Shown piece after piece: positions 35,336 through 35,880 of a stretch of 35,880 nucleotides of DNA. How positions within the stretch are numbered: the first letter of the stretch is position 1; every line of letters begins with the position of its first letter. Where the stretch lies: assembly GCA_009784525.1 (NCBI GenBank), contig WRBM01000019.1, positions 1 to 35,880 of the forward strand. The letters are read 5' to 3'. The DNA is from Erysipelotrichales bacterium. Its GTDB lineage: Bacteria; Bacillota_I; Bacilli_A; Acholeplasmatales; WRBM01. Both the position numbers and the translations under genes were made by a program. The notes under the pieces were generated by a model that searched no databases, had not been told where the DNA came from, and saw only the letters and a program-made list of their open reading frames with translations.

Positions 35336-35583
35336 GGTTTTTTTGACTTTATTATAAATAAAACGTAATTTATATCTCTAAATTCTAATTAATTCTATGT
35401 TTATTATAACGCACCTGAGTTTATTTATGTAATTATTCGCATTAAAAGTTTACTCGTAATAAGAAAAATTATTATTAAATTAATTATTTTTCGATAACTT
35501 AAATCTTAACTTAGCTGGTTCTAGCGAACTAGTCCTTTCTAGCAAATAAAATCACTCAAATCTCAAAATATAAAAATAATTTG
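35336..35583. other. AT-rich intergenic spacer, no gene seen
   Basis: Read on both strands, no open frame longer than about a dozen codons has a ribosome binding site. A few short inverted repeats (for example GTTC-tagc-GAAC near 35518-35530) are present without a T run. A regulator gene for the adjacent operator-controlled promoter is not found here. Confidence 0.5.
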
Positions 35584-35612
35584 TTGACATGTTATATATT
35601 GTATAGTATAAT
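35584..35612 (+). promoter_or_regulatory. Consensus SigA promoter of the truncated ABC ATPase gene
   Basis: TTGACA (35584-35589), 17 bases, TATAAT (35607-35612): a perfect match. The spacer itself carries the upstream operator half-copy. Confidence 0.9.
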
Positions 35613-35621
35613 AACTCTGTC

Positions 35622-35644
35622 CATAGCATACATTGTATACTATG
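35622..35644. promoter_or_regulatory. Palindromic operator, with an imperfect second copy at 35588-35610
   Basis: CATAGCATACA and TGTATACTATG form 11-base arms around one central base with a single mismatch. A copy matching 17 of 23 positions lies 34 bases upstream, inside the promoter, sharing the core ATTGTATA. The palindrome sits just after the transcription start. Two such sites about three helical turns apart suggest a dimeric repressor of the GntR, TetR or PadR kind; which one cannot be told. Confidence 0.7.
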
Positions 35645-35675
35645 ACACGAAATATATTATAAGGAGTTAATTATT

Positions 35676-35774
35676 ATGAATCAAAATATTATTACCGTTT
35701 CTTCATTAGAAAAATCTTTTAAAAATGTAGACGTTCTTAAAGGCGTCAGCTTTGAAGGAACAAAACGAAAATAA
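35676..35774 (+). pseudogene. 5' fragment of an ABC transporter ATPase gene cut by the element
   Basis: It starts ATG behind AAGGAGTT and reads MNQNIITVSSLEKSFKNVDV then LKGVSFEG before element sequence adds TKRK and a stop. This is the normal beginning of an ABC ATPase (V..L.KSF....VLKGVSFE) and it breaks before Walker A. The fused product of 32 aa has no function. The promoter and operator upstream are intact, so transcription now runs into the element, whose first hairpin (GGGGC-tgat-GCCCC plus T run) should end it. Confidence 0.88.
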
Positions 35775-35809
35775 ATTTTCGATACGGGGCTGATGCCCCT
35801 TTTCTTTTT
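35758..35809 (-). mobile_element. Element end, copy B (inverted relative to copy A; element continues past the window)
   Basis: The first 33 bases (35758-35790) are identical to the inverted copy at 24183-24215: GAACAAAACG, then the CGAAAAT-aa-ATTTTCG hairpin, then GATACGGGGC. Here the second hairpin is complete (GGGGC-tgat-GCCCC) and followed by TTTTCTTTTT, a good terminator. Beyond about 35800 the two copies differ. The visible 70 bases show no tnpB C-terminal motif on either strand. Confidence 0.7.
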
Positions 35810-35880
35810 CTCCGTCTTGAGTTATAATATTTTTGGTGATTTTTTTGTTATCGTCTAAATATATTCATTCCGACAACCCA

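Noticed and set aside
35336-35583. tRNA or small regulator gene in the spacer
   Set aside because: No cloverleaf-like arms with a TTCRANY loop and no frame with a ribosome binding site.

Overview
The window (about one third G+C by eye) comes from a low-GC Gram-positive bacterium, most likely on the Bacilli/Mollicutes side (Acholeplasma or Izemoplasma-like, or an Erysipelotrichia relative). The reasons are the AT-rich composition, the RNA polymerase delta subunit gene, an ECF transporter block next to truA, InlB-type (Listeria-Bacteroides) repeats on a lipoprotein, and consensus SigA promoters. TGA is a stop codon: the ATGA overlaps at 22552-22555 and 19515-19518 work only if TGA ends the upstream gene. 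The recoded Mycoplasma/Spiroplasma code is therefore excluded. No rRNA, tRNA or CRISPR array was found.

Layout. (1) 1-8585, minus strand: an accessory island. A leader with a promoter, a cre-like site and a terminator-like hairpin precedes a tightly packed operon. It encodes a 51-aa TTG-start protein, a 166-aa tail-fibre-like protein, a degenerate MurE-like Mur ligase, a holin-like protein, a 1529-aa RHS/YD-repeat protein without a signal peptide and a small membrane protein (DUF3592-like). After the terminator lies a frameshifted second copy of the RHS C-terminal tip, the arrangement typical of polymorphic toxins. (2) 8586-11983: a P2A-type Ca2+ ATPase and a Big_2 lipoprotein. (3) 12143-23817: a long minus-strand block of overlapping housekeeping genes: AlbA_2-like regulator, CofE-like ligase, DUF2156 protein, prs, pth, PHP phosphatase, ecfA1, ecfA2, ecfT, truA, and a pcrA-type helicase with an unusual cysteine-rich tail. 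(4) 23937-24343: a decayed IS200/IS605-type element (tnpB 3' end plus element end) that cuts an ATPase gene. (5) 24440-29053: a giant lipoprotein with InlB repeats, beta-helix, Big_2 domains and an N-acetylmuramoyl-L-alanine amidase. (6) 29339-33720, plus strand: a heterodimeric ABC exporter and a methyltransferase. (7) 33813-35279, minus: rpsI, rplM and rpoE. (8) 35584-35880: a strong operator-controlled promoter driving an ABC ATPase gene that is cut after about 27 codons by a second, inverted copy of the same element end seen at 24183-24215.

How it fits together: the housekeeping block couples PRPP synthesis, peptidyl-tRNA recycling, vitamin uptake energising (no S component is in the window), tRNA modification and DNA repair. 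The RHS island and the amidase lipoprotein look like surface or antagonism functions. Both have a cre-like (catabolite control) sequence on their promoter, which suggests shared carbon-status control. The best candidate for an undescribed system is the RHS island, where tail-fibre-like, Mur-ligase-like and holin-like proteins share an operon with a signal-less RHS protein behind a possible attenuator.
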